64,000 nucleotides of DNA from contig MVAQ01000043.1 in the NCBI GenBank assembly GCA_014825775.1, positions 1 to 64,000 on the forward strand, written 5' to 3'. The notes beneath the pieces are model-generated. The model was not told where the DNA came from. It saw only the letters and a program-made list of their open reading frames with translations, and ran no database searches. The stretch is from Krasilnikovozyma curviuscula (Eukaryota; Basidiomycota; Tremellomycetes; Cystofilobasidiales; Mrakiaceae). The position numbers and the translations under genes were made by a program. Shown piece after piece: positions 63,231-64,000 of the stretch (its first letter is position 1; the number at the start of each line of letters is the position of its first letter).

Positions 63231-64000
63231 ATGGTGCTCTCCAGGACAAAACTGGTCTCATCTATCGCTGGTTCTGTCGCGATTACTGTCCTTTGGGTCG
63301 CCTCGCTCAGGAGCTGCAGCCATGTTGATTTCTCTCTCTCGGAGAACCAAATCCTCACATCGCAAGATTACGCAGTGGAAGGGGGCTGGTGTGATACCAG
63401 CGTGAAGTCTTACAGTGGCTATATCGATGTTGGGCAAGAAAAACATCTGTTTTTCTATTTTTTCGAGTCGAGGGGAAATCCAGAGACTGATGACATGATA
63501 CTCTGGGTAAGCGACAGTACTGATGCGATCATCTCAATCGTAATACTGAAATAATTTGTCTGCACCAGACTCATGGCGGACCCGGTTGTTCAGCAGCAGG
63601 AGGGATGCTCACTGAAAAGCACGGCCCTTGTTCAGTGGACCGATCACCGTCTTCACTCACCTCAACCACCGCCAACCCTTTTTCTTGGAATCAGAACGCC
63701 AACCTCATATTCCTGGACTCTCCGGTTGGAACAGGCATGTCATATGCAGGAAGCAATAATACGGTCTCCACGACCGAAGAAGCTGCGGTAGACCTGACCG
63801 TCTTTTTAGAGAAGTTTTTCAGCATTTTCAGACAGTTCTCCGGTAGAAAGCTGCATCTCGCATCGATATCTTGTGCGTTATCATAATCCTGTTCTCCATC
63901 GCTGCGTACTGATACCACCCGTCTCTCAGATGGTGGTCGCTTCCTCCCTGTGTTTGCTACTCAGATCATGGCCTCAAACCCCAAACTTGAAAATCCGATC
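63231..64000 (+). CDS. serine carboxypeptidase (S10 family), 3' part outside window
   Basis: Secreted or vacuolar exopeptidase that removes C-terminal residues. ATG 63231 begins a signal sequence or anchor (SSIAGSVAITVLWVASL). Then VKSYSGYIDVGQEKHLFFYFFES, the conserved THGGPGCSS block across an intron (63509 to about 63570), NPFSWNQNANLIFLDSPVGTGMSYA, and SYGGRFLPVFATQI after the next intron (about 63872-63930). The normal G-E-S-Y nucleophile motif reads S-I-S-Y here: Ser is kept, Glu and Gly are not. The Asp and His of the triad would be beyond the right edge, so activity cannot be judged. Confidence 0.88.

Noticed and set aside
47119..64000. Secondary-metabolite cluster around the Zn2Cys6 regulator
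   Set aside because: Its neighbours are PAN2, RRP41 and NOP4; no synthase, P450 or transporter is present.

Overview
The window is a gene-dense piece of a fungal nuclear chromosome. Almost every gene is broken by many short introns (about 45-130 nt) with GTRNGY donors, CTGAC/CTAAC-like branch sites and YAG acceptors, plus some AAG acceptors. This architecture, the protein similarities (class V myosin, PAN2, MOT1, DDX41, OHCU decarboxylase, Zn2Cys6 regulator) and the presence of DDX41, which budding yeast lacks, point to a basidiomycete yeast. A Tremellales (Cryptococcus/Kwoniella-like) species is the best guess; that is inference. No rRNA, tRNA, CRISPR or intact transposon was found.

Layout. 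1-1373 (-) KH-domain RNA-binding protein, cut by the left edge. 2166-3218 (-) F-box protein. 3721-4713 (+) siroheme synthase MET8. 4949-11965 (-) MOT1. 12184-14706 (-) CTD-type cyclin-dependent kinase that reads in frame with a phosducin/thioredoxin-like domain. 15151-15869 (+) unrecognised gene. 16399-18833 (+) N-myristoyltransferase. 18891-20450 (-) Gfo/Idh/MocA oxidoreductase. 20655-22049 (-) LCP5/neuroguidin. 22592-25264 (+) DDX41 helicase. 25783-32272 (+) class V myosin. 32404-36600 (-) large acidic AT-hook protein of unknown function. 36599-37255 (+) Yippee-like. 37747-39096 (-) SKP1. 39568-40495 (+) mitochondrial bL27. 40759-41776 (-) PLP2. 41972-46632 (+) PAN2. 47191-51277 (+) Zn2Cys6 factor. 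51472-52599 (-) exosome RRP41. 52789-56132 (+) NOP4/RBM28. 56512-57153 (+) OHCU decarboxylase. 57275-59015 (-) AIFM2-like oxidoreductase. 59202-62915 (-) gamma-tubulin complex component. 63231-end (+) serine carboxypeptidase, cut by the right edge.

Most genes are conserved housekeeping genes, with many in RNA metabolism (KH protein, LCP5, DDX41, PAN2, RRP41, NOP4, the CTD kinase). SKP1 and an F-box protein could belong to the same class of ubiquitin ligase. There is no sign of a biosynthetic cluster, mobile island or defence system. The observations most worth checking are the phosducin-like/kinase fusion, the head-to-head gene pair whose start codons overlap on one CATG, a 154-bp inverted-repeat element, AT-rich palindromes in three convergent spacers, repeated AAG splice acceptors, and an unresolved frame break in N-myristoyltransferase. 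Outer coordinates are from start to stop codon; internal exon borders were worked out by hand from splice signals and protein similarity.
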